This document shows, in pieces, positions 1-10,913 of a stretch of DNA of 64,000 nucleotides. Position 1 is the stretch's first letter; each line of letters starts with the position of its first letter. Source of the DNA: Spodoptera frugiperda (lineage: Eukaryota > Arthropoda > Insecta > Lepidoptera > Noctuidae); NCBI RefSeq assembly GCF_023101765.2, contig NC_064228.1, positions 3,152,501 through 3,216,500 of the forward strand. Direction: 5' to 3'. The translations under genes were made by a program, and so were the position numbers. The notes below the pieces were generated by a model that saw nothing but the letters and a program-made list of their open reading frames with translations, ran no database searches and was not told the DNA's origin.

Positions 1-66
1 ACATATAAATAAAGAGTGAACATTTTATAAAAACACATTTCTCGAAACTTCTATTTAGGTACTTAC

Positions 67-93
67 TCCCAAGTTGTGATCGCCTCTATTATT
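67..93 (-). CDS. Exon 13: type D exon, block 2 (27 nt)
   Basis: Encodes NNRGDHNLG between CTTCTTCCAG and GTAAGT. It is the last exon visible; there is no stop codon, so the gene continues left of the window. Confidence 0.7.
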
Positions 94-3000
94 CTGGAAG
101 AAGACCAATTATCGTTTTAGTGGCCATGTAGAATTACTAGAAATTGTAATTATATTTCCAAAATATGACTATATTCTTACGGCATTATTAATGCGAGCTG
201 GTAACTAAAAAAAAAAAGCAAAATGATAAGATATGTATACTCCCCGTGTTAAAAAAATGTGGGTAAAACATTAAACATACATACATACACATACATACAT
301 ATCGTCACGCCTTTAATCCCCGAAGGGGTAGGCAGAGGTGCACATTATGGCGCGTAATACCACTGAACAATGTACACCCACTTTTCACAATTTTTGTTGT
401 AAGTCCCATGTAATAGGTGGTGAGCCTATTGCCATATACCGGGCACATTTCCAGACTCCGGGCTACTACTGAGAATTTTTTATATATTACATTAATTTAA
501 ATAGATACTAAAATGCTCACATAAACCATTTTTATATTCTGGAAAAATAAAAGTAAGTATTTTAGATACTTATTTAAATGTTTAAGGAACAGAGGGTAAA
601 GTTCCCTAAGAAAAGGAGGATCCTCCGACCAGGCGAGGTGATCGTGCTTGGCGGGATTTCTGGCCAACTGTTGTCGTTGGGATTTTCTATCCATGTTTAT
701 TTAGTACAACCCTATTTTTTTTTAATTTTCCGCGGACGAAGTCGCGGGCAGAAGCTAGTTGCACTATAAAATTATCGCAAAATGGAAAAACAATGGGTTT
801 ATTATAAGTTAAAAAAACAATCATTTAAATCCTGATCAACATTACAAAAATATACTTACTCCTTCCTTGTCCTATATACAAATACAAAAATCATGAAATA
901 ATTATTTAATAAATTAGGTTAAATGAATTAATAATCAGTTGAAGTGTCTGACATTTTGCGCACTTTAACTGTACATTCAATACGGCTATTGACAAGTAGT
1001 CAAATTCAATAATTTTATAGAAATGTCAAAAACTATAAATTTCTATGAATTTTGTAGGAGATTGAAAATTATGACGTCATATTTTTTTGTCAGTGTATGC
1101 CTGGTGTCTGTTTGACCACGTGATGAAATTCCACTGTGCCGTCAACCGCCCGAATCAGTTACAACTGCTTAATCAGGGGGCGTACTCTAATTCGACGATT
1201 ATTACGGGATATTCTATTGTATTGAAAAGTCGTTTTTTTTTTATTTTTGACTTTATTAGGAAACTACCCAATTACAATTTGTTTACTTACTCCGGCCATA
1301 TCGATCATCCGCTGCACTAGGTTGTACCTTGGATCCTGAAAACCAAAAATTTCTAAACATACATAAACAGGGAGCCTACTCCGGTTCTCGAATCCGAAGT
1401 TTCGTTTAATTTTCGGCCGTAGGTTTTATTGATTTACTAATGAAATTAATTATTAAAATAACGTTTCATTTTTAATTTCAAATCAAAACCTGTGTATTTA
1501 CCTTCATTTCATTCGTTCATTTTTATTCACAAAAGTTCGCAATAAATGGAATTGTAGTAAGAAATTTGCGAAGTTTCGGACGAAACTTCGTTTTTCGTTG
1601 AATTAGAGTACGCCCTCTGATTAAGCAGTTGTAACTGATTCGGGCGGTTGACGGCACAGTGGAATTTCATCACGTGGTCAAACAGACACCAGGCATACAC
1701 TGACAACAGATGGAGCCCAGTAGGGCTGATGCCTGATCCAGAGCTGCGGACTACATAACTGCTGCCTACTCTAATTCAACGAAAAACTAAGTTTTGTCCG
1801 AAACTTCGCAGATTGCATACTACAATTCCATTTATTGCGAACCTTTGTGAACAAAAATGAACGAATGAAATGAAGATAAATAAGTAGTTTTTGATATGAA
1901 ATTAAAAATAAAACGTTATTTCAAGTAATTATATTAGTAAATCAATAAACCTACGGCCGAAAATTAAACGAAACTTCGGATCCGAGAACCGGAGTAGGCC
2001 CCCTGGTTTACCGGGGTTCCGGCTCGAACGACAAGACTAAGAACGGAGTGATTTTTTGTCAGTGAGAGTCTGACACTCCCTCTCGCTTCGCCCAAGGCGG
2101 GAGCAGTCATTGCATCATTTTCTCCCCTTATAAAATAGCTTACACTGACTGCTCAAGCTGGAAATTGCTCTCGAGACAAAATTGTTTTTCTTTCTCCTCA
2201 AAATTCATGTAGCATTCTCTACTCAGTGATACTGCTCTTAGTACCTAAATGTTAATCTAGGAATTGACGTATAAGCACTAGATTACAGATAACAAAATAT
2301 TTATTTTTAATAATTATTTAAATATTACCGCGTCAGAATTCCGATTTTCATCTCCAACCTGTATTAAAAACAAACAATAATAAGCTGGATTTTTTTATTT
2401 TATTTTCAGCCATGGTCGCTACAGGGCAAAGGCCTCCCTACCCTTCTTCCACTCCAGATGGGGCCCAGTTGGGCTGATACCTGCACCGAAGCTGCGGACT
2501 ACCTGGCGGGTTTACAGGGGCTCCGGCTCGAAAAGCAGGAGTAGGAACGGGGTGGTTTTTAATCAGTAAGAGTCTGACACTCCCTTCCGCCTCGCCCAAG
2601 GCGGGAGAAGTCATTGGATGATTTTCCCCCAACAAAAAAAACCCTACTTCCACTCATCTATTTGTAGAGCTTTCTGTGGCCAATCCTTATCATAGGCGTC
2701 GAGTTCATCCCGCCATCTCCTTCTGGGCCTGCCGCGACGTCTGTTGACGTTGACTGGGCTCCACTCAGTAAGCAAGCATTTACGATTCTTTTATTTTACC
2801 ACGAAGTAACAGTCGTTGGCAGTGTCGGCACAATTTCTTTGTTAGGGGCTAAATATCTTTTCATTGTAACAAGCATGAACTTGATCATGAACTTTTCATG
2901 ACAAAGATATTTAAATAAATTAAATGAAAACAAAATTACTTATCATTAATTGTTATTTTGATCTAATTTGATTCAGAATGCGAGGGAATGCTTGTTTACT

Positions 3001-6000
3001 TACGTAAGTGAAGACAAGATTCTGAAATGAAATGTTAAACATATAACAGTGCCGAAATATCGGAAACTCATAAAAATAGAAAAACATGGTAAATATCCCG
3101 TTTCGAGTTCTAATACTAGTCTTAGTGACCATGTCAGTTTAAAAACTTATATAACAATGTACTGATACTACAATATACCATACATACGCACACATACATA
3201 CATATATAACCTCACGCCTGTCTTCCATAGGGGTAGACAAAGACAATAGAACGCCAATTGCTACGAATCTTACATACCTCTTTTGCTTCATCAACAGTCA
3301 TCAGTCTTTTCATGCATGCTCGTCGGCTAATGTTATTTTAATTTATATATATAGGTACATATAGGGTGGCTGGTAATTAGTGAACGATATTTAAACACGT
3401 GATTGTACTCATGATTAACAACAACTTTGATAAGTGTGTGTGTGTGTTTTCACGTGTTTAAATATCCGTCACTAATTACTAGTCACCCAATATACCTTTT
3501 ATACTTTCCATTATATATAAATAAACAGTTAAAATTTTATAAAAACACATTTCACGAAACTTTTATTTAGGTACTTACTCCCAAGTCGTGATTGCCTGAG
3601 TTATCTTTCTGAAAGGAAACCAATTATCTTATCATATTACATATACAGTATACAGCCTTTTTTTATCACCTGATAATTTTTTTCTGAGAGTTAGTTCCAT
3701 ATTGAAATATAAAAAAAACATTTACAAAAAAAATAACCGACTTTACTGAAGAAAATCAGTTAAAAAAAACACTAAAATGGTAAAAATAACTTTTATTTCG
3801 GAGGTCGGTGTTAAATAAGAAACAAACAATAATGAGACAGACCGATAGTTTCGAAATGCAAATGTCAATTTTATTTTTTTTATTTTGGTTAGCTATCACT
3901 GATCTATCTTCAGTGAAGCTAACCTAACTCTCAGAAAAAAATGGGCAGGTGATAAAAAAATCAGACTGTATAACTACTAGTAAGTACTACTAAAGAAGAA
4001 TGGCACAAATGTTTTGTGACCCATAGATAAGGATAGCATACATCGTGGATTTCAAGTGTGGGAGAGCCATTTTTCTTATGCACAAATGGGCCGGCTAAAC
4101 AGAAGTGAAACATACGGCCTCACCGAAAACCGACGTGAAACAACTTTATTATTGTGTAATAAACAATAGCTTATGCATATGTGAGAATGCTGATAGAATA
4201 ACTCTTTTTTCTTCTAGTCTTCGTCAGTATCAAGCTTATACTACTTTTATAGCGCCCAATTACGATAATTCAAGTTACGCGTATACTCGCGTCGGTCTGA
4301 CGGACCGATTGGCGCCAAACACACCAACATGTATTTCGCACAAACGCACTGCGTGCACTAAAATGAAGGAGGCAACGAATCGTGTGAATAGAACTATTAA
4401 ATTATGCATATTCTGTCGCTGCAATCACCATGAACGGTAAAAAAATTGGAAATATGTGTCGTCGGTATCATGCAGACCAATGCGCGAGTATAGGAAGGGT
4501 TTAACACTAAGTGGGTCCAACCTAAAATGGTAAAAATAACTTTTATTTCGGAGGTCGGTGTTAAATAAGAAACAAACAATAATGAGAAACACCGATTTTC
4601 GAAATCAAATTCAATTTTATTTTTTAATGATTTTTTTACATAAGTCTATCTTCAAAGTACTGGTTATTTTTATTTTATCTAGCTACTTCCGCGCGGTTTC
4701 ACCCGCTCTGCTCGGTTCCTATTGATCTAGCGTAATAGATTTATAGCGCTATAACCTTCCTCGATAAAATAAATGCGCTATTTTTTCCGAACACAAAATG
4801 TAATTATTCAAACCCGGACCCATAGTTCCTGAGATTAGCGCGTTCAAACAAACAACACTAAACAAACAAACTCTTCAGCTCATTATAATATTAGTATAGA
4901 AGTATAGATTAGTATAGATTTAAAATTGAATGCTTGAATGATACTTAACTCTCATGGCAGGTGAATAAAAAAATGGTATAACTACTAGTAAGTACTACTA
5001 AAGAAGAATGGCACAAATGTTTTGTGACCCATAGATAAGGATAGCATACATCGTAGATTTCAAGTGTGGGAGAGCCATGCTTCAGCACAAATGGGCCGGC
5101 TCAACCAGAGTGATACCACGGCCTCACCGAAAACCGACGTGAAACAAGTTATTGTTGTGTTTGCTTATGCATATGTGAGAATGCTGATAAAATAACTCTT
5201 TTTCTCTTCTAGTCTTCGTCTTATCAAGCATTTTTTTTTAAAGCGCCCAATTGAAAATCAATTACCGTGTCCCTAGCGCGCGGCTGCAAATTCCAAAAAA
5301 AAATATTTACACTAAATAAGGAGGAACAATCGTGTGAATAGAACATTAAATTATGCATATTCTGTCGCAGCAATACGACATGAGCGGTAGAGACACGGAA
5401 ATATGTGTCGTATATATGCGACACAGGCGATTAAAGGGTTTAACCCTAAGTGGGTCCATTTTCGCCATTCTTCTTTCCAAAATACTTTAAATTATTGACT
5501 ATGTTCTTACGGATGAAATGTGAGTTGGTTTCTGAAGAAAAAAACGTCAAGATATTACACTCTGTGTTAAAAATTGTGGTTAAAACATCAATCTAAGTTT
5601 AAATAGACAAAATGTAATAAAACGCTTACATAAGTTATTCTTAAATACTGTAAAAATAAAGTTGATTATTTCACAAAACATTCTACATACATTAAACAAC
5701 AACGTATTTTACACTATCTATCTATAATAGATCGAGAGCCCGCGACCTTCAGACCTTCCCTAAATTATAAAAGCTGTTATTTTTTTCTACGAAACATATG
5801 TCCCTCTATATGTATATGTATAAACAAACCCAGACTATAGATCCGGGGTCGCAGTGGCTTTGGGAGATAACAGCTATTTATACAGCTAATTTCCTCATAG
5901 TATAAAATCTAATTTTGAAGAAAGTTGCTTTATAAATAGTTAGACTTTAAGTATTATAAATATACTTTTTTCACCCCCTATTACACGCGACTTATAGCAC

Positions 6001-9000
6001 AAATGGTGAAAAGTGGGTGTACATTGTGCAGTGCGTAATATACACCTCTGCATGCCTCTTCGAGGATAAAAGGCGTGACGATGCAATACTTTAAGGGTTA
6101 ATTTTTTACAATTTATAAGTGTGGGAGAGCAATGCATCGGCGCGAATGGGCCGGTTCGACTGGAATGATACCACGGCCTCACAGAAAACCGACGTGAAAT
6201 CGCCTCGCGTTGTGTTTCGTTGTGCGAGTGAGATTATCGGAGGCCCAGTTAACCCCCTTCCCAATCCCCGATTCCCCAACAAGCCTTAAATTCCTAACCC
6301 TCAAAAGACCGGCAACGCACCCATAACGCCTCTGCGATTACCTACCACCAGTTTGTTTACCGGTTTATACCAAAAAAAAATAGGGAAGGTCTCCGAGTCG
6401 CAGGCTCTTAGTGCGCGAAAACTGCGATTAATTATAGAACTGAAAATTATCGCAAAATTTAAAACAATGGGTTTACTATAAGTGTTCCAGTTTAACCCTA
6501 CTAAGACACAGGTCGGCGTGTTTAGCCCGGTATTAGAATTGGGATACTTGGCATCAACATTTCGAGCGACGTCCATATCCGTGGCCATCTATATTATCCT
6601 CGAAAAAGCTTGGTGTGCTCAACAGATCAAGGCAGTATTTGACTCCAGCCCATCGCCTGCTTCTATATAAGGCGCAGGTTCGGCCCCATATGGAATACTA
6701 GTCTCATCTGTGGGCGGGGGCACCCCAGTACCAGGTTCATCCTCTGGACCGTGTTCAGCGGCGTGCGAATCGGATTGTTGAGTGGCAGGAAATTTAAAAC
6801 CGACTTGACACTTTGGCAATGCGTAGAGATGTAGCTTCGTTGTACATTATATCGCCTATACCACGGGGAGTGCTCTGATTCATGACTGTTCTCGCCGAAA
6901 AGTTCTCTATTATGAATGTATGTAATGTGGAGTATACATTAAATTAAAATACCTAAATAAGGGGGCGGCAAAATTGTCTTCCGCCCCGGGCGGCCGACAC
7001 TCACGCTACGCCACTGGTGAAAACAACAATTATTTAAATCCTGATCAACATTACAAAAATAAACTTACTCCTTTACCCTCATGTTGCTATATATAAAATA
7101 AAAATAATTTACTCATTATTTATGCAATTAATTAAGTAAGTAGTCCGCAGCTCCGGTTCCTCTTACGGTATGTATAGATTAAGACAGAATAATTATAATT
7201 CGATTACTTACTGCGGCTACTTTAATCATGCGCTTGAAAAGCTCTTCGTAGCTTGCAAACTGAAAACCAAAAGATTCTACACTTTTACGAGGACATTACG
7301 CAGGTTGCTAATTGATAATTCCTTCTATTCCATTAAATAACTCCTGCAATGTAAGTTCCCGAAATAATTGTATATTTAAGATAAATATGTATTTTGCATG
7401 TCATTATATTGTGACTGAATACTGAACTCGTAGACATTTTGTAAATTCTTTTTATATAACTCTATTCATTAGCAAGTATTATACATAGAACTAAAGTCAA
7501 AGTCAAATTTTTTGATGTTTATGTGGGGGTAAATATTTTCTAGTTGTTAAAAAATGGCCTTAAATAGATAAATTTCAACGTACAGTCGTATACTACAATT
7601 AATTTTGTGTACTTACATACATATACAGTTACATAATCATTTTGTTAATCATACTACATGTTACATTTGGTCGGCTTATTGCAAGAAATCATCAACTGCA
7701 AAAAATCACTCAATACGTTTTTATCTATAGTAGACTTTTTTTAATATTTTTTTTATGAAACACGCCGGTAATCGTTCAGACGTATTACCTGATGGTAAGC
7801 AATCGCCGCCGCTCATGAACACTTATAACACCAGAGGCGTTACAAGTGCGTTGCCGGCTTTTTGAGGGTTAGAAATTTAAGGGTTATTGGGCCTCCGGTA
7901 ACCTCACTCACACAACGAAACACAACGCACGACACGTCGGTTTTCTCTGAGGCCGTGGTATCACTCCGGTCGAGCCGGGCCACTCGTGCCGAAACATGGC
8001 TCTCCCACACTTATGTATATATCAGAGAGATTGTAAAAAAAAACACTTTTTTAAAAGTTTCCTGCCCGTTCTTCTCCATTCGACGCTTCACTTTGGAACG
8101 AGCAACTAGCTTCACTGACAGACAGACTGAAGGACAATTCAATTTGACGTTTCAAAAATGCCTAATTAAGGATTAATTGAAATAAATGCTTTGACTTTGA
8201 CTTTGAATTTTTGTATGTAATATGTTAGAAGAATGCATCGATGGATATTGAAACGCGTTTACTTACATTCGTGGGCTAGAAAAACCAAAGTAAGTCCAAA
8301 CTTAATACGTTCTCTAAAACTTTTCATACGTTCTCTAAAGGACGTATCGAGATCTAAGGATTTGGGGCCATGCATTAATCACGCGAGTCTCCATTAGGGG
8401 GGGTTCGACAAAAAATCACGAAACATTACGAGGGGGGACTTTATAAAACCTTAAAACGGCGTGTAGTGTTGGTTTTTCCACTTCCCCATAAAAAAGTATA
8501 CTTATAAATATGCATTTCTAAACCAAGAAACCAATTTAGATGATGTTTTTAAGTAGGTACTTGTTTTATTATATTCTCTGTATTAAAAAAAAATATGGTT
8601 GGGGGTGCGGGATTAATCTAAAATCTCACCACATATCACGAAGGGGGAGGGGGGTTAAGAAACCGTTAAAAATACCTCACGTGAACAATGCACGGCCCTT
8701 AGCAATTTGAATACACATATCTGTGCCCCTTACCCTCAAAATCCCCTGAAAAATTGTAATTATTTATTTTTAATTTTTTGGTACAAAAAACAGCCTCGAT
8801 AGTGAAAATAGAGTGTAATTTTTTATATCGAAATAGACCCAAGACACTTACAGGGTCTATTATTTTTTCATGTTTCCCATGGTTCTGAAAATATTACATT
8901 TTAACATTAATTAAGTTATGTAAGATAATTAAGAAATTTTACTTGAAGCATTTAATTTATAAAATACAAGCAGTAAAAGTTAACTAAAACTGTGAAACTT

Positions 9001-10913
9001 GGTTAAGTGGTACCTCTATTCGTGGGGAAAAACAATACTCTTTATCTTGAATTATTTTACGAATATAAATATAAAATAAAACTAATTGTAATCATGAGTA
9101 CGCGTCTAAAATTACGCGTAAACACGTGATTGTACTCATGATAATTATCCTTCAACAATTACCAGTCACCCTATACAATGAGATAGGGGTGAGACTTCTA
9201 ACCCGTTAAGGCTGAGTTCCACATCTAATTTTATCGACAAAAAATATAATAGGTATGGGGTGTTGAACCCCCTCCCCCTAAAAATTATGGCTATTTTAAT
9301 ATTTTTTTAATGTACTACGGCGCGCTTGATACTTTATATGATATCAAAGGTTTTATGCGTCGTAGAAACAAAAAAAACAACGACAAACGGTAGCTAATAA
9401 CCTTGGCTAACTAATTCATTACTTTTTTCATATGTTTGATAATGTTTTGGTGAGAAAAAAAAATCATTTCTGAATTATTATTACCGAAAAATTATCTTTT
9501 TTTTCAATATTATCAATTTGGGGTTCAACCCCCCATATTATTATTTTTTTGTCGATAAAATGAGATGTAGTACTCAGCCTTAACGGGTTAGAAGTCCCAC
9601 CCCTATCACATTGTATACTTTTAAAATTAGCAAGTAGGCAATAAAAGTACCTACATATTTCTTAATTCATTTCAGTAGTCGTAGTTGAGTGGATTGGGAA
9701 CGTTAAACATTTACCTGCCTGATTTTAAGCCTACAAATAGTTACAAATAAGAAACTTACATGTCGTCTGTAATTGTCTGTGCAGTTGTCATAATGGCTGT
9801 GATTTTCGCCGTGGCTGTCAACTGTCTGCGAATTTAAAATCAAGCTGTTAATGAGATTTTGTATGAAATTCTATAAAGCCTGTGTTAACGCCTAGCATGC
9901 GTGCGTTCACCGATGTCTCACGCACACACGCTTACGACACGGACTACATCAGCCGCGAGCGACGACGACGATTGTGAACCGGCACGCATCTTATTTAGAA
10001 TTTTGTAATTTTAATTTTAATTTAATTTCATTTCATTATTTAATTTTATTCTGCAATAAATGCCTGTGTTACCAAACAGGTCGAACGGCAGCTGACAGTT
10101 GTCTATGACAAAAAAAAAATAAAATAAATAAAAGAATAATAAAATAAAAAGAAAAACAAGATGGCTCAGTTGACATGTAATTTGTATTGAAATAAATTTT
10201 TATTATTGAAAGTTACTGAAAGCTAGTGCGTATTATTCTTCCACCCCGTCAAACTCTACGTGAAACTCAGTACCGGCGTTTACAGCCTGATTGTTTTCAT
10301 TCAAACATTCCATATTTAAATTAAAAATAAGTTTTTAACTCCGGCCTCATCTAGTTATTTAAGAGATTGACGTGTAAAAGAGTTACATTGTAACCTATTT
10401 GAAAAATAAAAACTAGCTGAATAAGGAGAGGGGAGAGAGGCTACTTCTCTTCCTCGAGTGGCGCTCGTGGTTCACTATGCTAAAGCCTACTCTCGTTTAT
10501 ACAGCGGACGGCTCAATTCCTCAATTAAGCCTCCGGTAACCTCACTCACGCGGCGAAACACAGGAGAAAAAGGACTATTACTTATAAAAACAGTACATTC
10601 TATTTTTTTAGTAGCGTCACCTCCCTTAGTATATTCTGATTAACGCCTATTTAACTATATTCTGATTAAATTATACCTACATATAAAAATCAATTGCTGT
10701 TCGTTAGTCTCGATAAAACTCGAGATTGACTGGACCGATTTTGGCCTTGAATTAGTTGTGGAAGTCCAGGAAAGGTTTAAAAGGCAGGGAACAAAATGTT
10801 TTGAGGCGGTACGAAGTTTGCCGAATCAGATAGTAAGAAATATCTTTTTAACTCACCTCTGGTGTAGCTAGTACAGCGACCAGCCAAATGGAAAGAAGGA
10901 TCATCCACCTCAT
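67..10913 (-). CDS. Candidate secreted micro-exon gene, 3' end outside window
   Basis: I do not recognise the protein. On the minus strand a signal-peptide exon (10857-10913) is followed by 12 small exons at 9760-9825, 8267-8275, 7212-7259, 7069-7086, 5630-5647, 3579-3608, 3004-3021, 2329-2358, 1291-1335, 860-871, 521-538 and 67-93. Each is a multiple of three, open in phase 0, preceded by a pyrimidine-rich AG and followed by a GT donor (mostly GTAAGT). Together they give 396 coding nt (132 codons) across 10.8 kb with no stop, so the gene continues left of the window. Four exon types recur in the same order in two blocks, and the similarity extends into the introns. The inferred product is a short secreted protein rich in Asn, Asp, Gly and His, with a single Cys. 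The exon model is inferred from splice signals and internal homology only. Micro-exon genes with symmetric exons are known in schistosomes and aphids; kinship to those is not implied. Confidence 0.68.
270..480 (-). repeat. CATA microsatellite and SINE family B copy
   Basis: A run of CATA units (about 272-300) is followed by a minus-strand copy of the SINE family that ends in GGGGATTAAAGGCGTGACG. The same body recurs at about 5985-6090, 13000-13222, 13977-14225 and 39020-39180. Confidence 0.75.
521..538 (-). CDS. Exon 12: type C exon, block 2 (18 nt)
   Basis: Encodes NIKMVY between TTATTTTTCCAG and a GTGAGC donor. It is paralogous to 5630-5647, with similar A/T-rich flanks. Confidence 0.62.
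575..745 (-). repeat. Gypsy-type LTR fragment (copy 1)
   Basis: Reverse-strand copy of an LTR piece also found at 35430-35590 and 55716-55970. All share a GGAGGATCCTCCTTTTCTTA core. The open frame 497-694 lies inside it and is a by-product of the LTR. Confidence 0.75.
860..871 (-). CDS. Exon 11: type B exon, block 2 (12 nt)
   Basis: Encodes DKEG between a TATATAG acceptor and GTAAGT. Exon and flanks are paralogous to 7069-7086; the adjacent intron (780-855) is highly similar to 6440-6480 plus 7021-7065. Confidence 0.62.
968..1272 (+). mobile_element. MITE family J copy, interrupted
   Basis: Its ends resemble the family with TIR GGTAGTTTCCTA; the right end reads TTAGGAAACTACCC. It is interrupted at about 1087-1197 by one arm of the inverted repeat described separately. 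Other copies: 11386-11670, 11690-11995 (inverted) and 39525-39765. Confidence 0.6.
1087..1706. repeat. Inverted repeat, 111-bp arms
   Basis: Arms 1087-1197 and 1596-1706 are reverse complements with only a few differences. The right arm overlaps the next inverted repeat, giving a compound foldback. Confidence 0.85.
1291..1335 (-). CDS. Exon 10: type A exon, block 2 (45 nt)
   Basis: Encodes DPRYNLVQRMIDMAG between TTGGTTTTCAG and GTAAGT. It is paralogous to 7212-7259 and opens the second repeat block. Confidence 0.72.
1370..2003. mobile_element. Foldback element, about 240-bp arms, splitting a SINE
   Basis: Arm 1370-1615 is the reverse complement of 1763-2003, ending with CTACTCCGGTTCTCG-type termini. 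The right arm splits a SINE family A copy whose parts are 1708-1757 and 2003-2135. Confidence 0.75.
2329..2358 (-). CDS. Exon 9: type D-like exon (30 nt)
   Basis: Encodes VGDENRNSDA between TTTTTAATACAG and a weaker GTAATA donor, in phase 0. It has the length and Asn/Asp-rich composition of type D exons and follows a C-like exon, as type D does elsewhere. Confidence 0.52.
2400..2770 (-). mobile_element. RTE-like LINE C-terminal remnant with SINE A insert
   Basis: Reverse translation of 2650-2755 gives RGRPRRRWRDELDAYDKDW, typical of the C-terminus of lepidopteran non-LTR reverse transcriptases, and 2405-2435 matches the tail of such elements. A SINE family A copy (about 2445-2645, plus) interrupts it. 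Confidence 0.65.
3004..3021 (-). CDS. Exon 8: type C-like exon (18 nt)
   Basis: Encodes NLVFTY between CATTTCATTTCAG and GTAAGT in phase 0. Its length and final Tyr match the other type C exons (521-538, 5630-5647). Confidence 0.6.
3361..3495. mobile_element. Foldback MITE
   Basis: Left TAGGGTGGCTGGTAATTAGT and right ACTAATTACTAGTCACCC termini are near reverse complements, with matching subterminal TTTAAACACGTGA. A half copy lies at about 9100-9172. Confidence 0.7.
3579..3608 (-). CDS. Exon 7: type D exon, block 1 (30 nt)
   Basis: Encodes KDNSGNHDLG between TTTCCTTTCAG and GTAAGT. It is paralogous to the exon at 67-93, sharing the Gly-x-His-x-Leu-Gly ending. The intron 3513-3578 matches positions 1-66 closely. 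Confidence 0.72.
3640..5460. repeat. Tandem duplication inside the micro-exon gene intron
   Basis: Unit 1 (3773-4525) and unit 2 (4526-5458) begin with the same AAAATGGTAAAAATAACTTT stretch and end with AAGTGGGTCCA. Unit 2 carries a LINE-tail insertion at about 4665-4920. Both units contain minus-oriented SINE family C pieces (4040-4140, 5050-5145). Confidence 0.8.
5630..5647 (-). CDS. Exon 6: type C exon, block 1 (18 nt)
   Basis: Encodes YLRITY between TTATTTTTACAG and a GTAAGC donor. It is the same length as, and similar to, the exons at 521-538 and 3004-3021, all ending in Tyr. Confidence 0.62.
5940..6340. repeat. SINE family B and family C fragments
   Basis: A plus-oriented family B tail (about 5985-6090) is followed by a minus-oriented family C body (6110-6330). 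No host exon seen. Confidence 0.65.
6481..6910 (+). pseudogene. Jockey-type LINE reverse transcriptase remnant
   Basis: Broken plus-strand frames read FNPTKTQVGVF, then YKAQVRPHMEY, SHLWAGAP and DRVQRRANRIVEWQE, the conserved C-terminal part of Jockey-clade reverse transcriptases. Frameshifts and deletions make it inactive. It is inserted into block 1 of the micro-exon gene, between sequences that are contiguous in block 2. Confidence 0.8.
7069..7086 (-). CDS. Exon 5: type B exon, block 1 (18 nt)
   Basis: Encodes QHEGKG between TTATATATAG and GTAAGT. The donor-side intron (7021-7068) is clearly similar to the intron beside the exon at 860-871. Confidence 0.65.
7212..7259 (-). CDS. Exon 4: type A exon, block 1 (48 nt)
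   Basis: Encodes FASYEELFKRMIKVAA between TTGGTTTTCAG and GTAAGT in phase 0. It aligns with the exon at 1291-1335 (shared Tyr, Leu and RMI core). The bases around the acceptor are also shared, which indicates duplication of the exon with its intron edges. Confidence 0.72.
7758..8025 (+). mobile_element. SINE family C, near full length
   Basis: Contains the ACCTGATGGTAAGCAATCG and GGCTCTCCCACACTT landmarks shared with copies at 11206-11372, 11780-11880, 17905-18015 and 18030-18130 (inverted pair) and 18520-18635. Confidence 0.7.
8267..8275 (-). CDS. Exon 3 (tentative): 9-nt micro-exon
   Basis: CCCACGAAT lies between a TTTTTCTAG acceptor and a GTAAGT donor and would encode PTN in phase 0. It has no paralogous copy to support it, and a 9-nt match between splice signals can arise by chance, so it is the weakest exon of the set. 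Confidence 0.35.
9172..9617. mobile_element. MITE with about 100-bp terminal inverted repeats
   Basis: The left end TACAATGAGATAGGGGTG and the reverse complement of the right end TACAATGTGATAGGGGTG agree through TTCTAACCCGTTAAGGCTGA and a GTCGATAAAA-type inner part. Flanking TA bases fit a TA target duplication. Confidence 0.8.
9760..9825 (-). CDS. Exon 2: His/Asn-rich exon (66 nt)
   Basis: This is the longest internal exon (22 codons). It is bounded by TTCGCAG and GTAAGT, open in phase 0, and encodes a peptide starting TVDSHGENHSHYDNC. It carries the only Cys of the visible model. It has no recognisable paralogous copy in the window. Confidence 0.68.
10857..10913 (-). CDS. Exon 1: signal peptide exon
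   Basis: The ATG at 10913 opens MRWMILLSIWLVAVLATPE and the exon ends at a GTGAGT donor (10851-10856) in phase 0. A hydrophobic core followed by A-x-A-like residues predicts cleavage after VLA, so the product should be secreted. This frame is preferred over an overlapping longer open frame because it combines a start, a signal peptide and a phase-0 donor matching all downstream exons. Confidence 0.75.

Noticed and set aside
3270..3330. Possible micro-exon with a GTATGT donor near 3287
   Set aside because: The sequence belongs to a common lepidopteran repeat and the frame contains a stop.
7605..7680. GTAAGT-like donor in ACATACATAC repeats
   Set aside because: No acceptor with a pyrimidine tract; the open piece contains a stop, and the donor is part of a microsatellite.
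7862..8176. 104-residue open frame
   Set aside because: It lies within a SINE family C copy whose other copies do not keep the frame.
9700..9735. Possible 16-nt exon between TTTGTAG and GTAAAT
   Set aside because: The length is not a multiple of three, breaking the phase-0 rule shared by all other exons, and the donor is weak.
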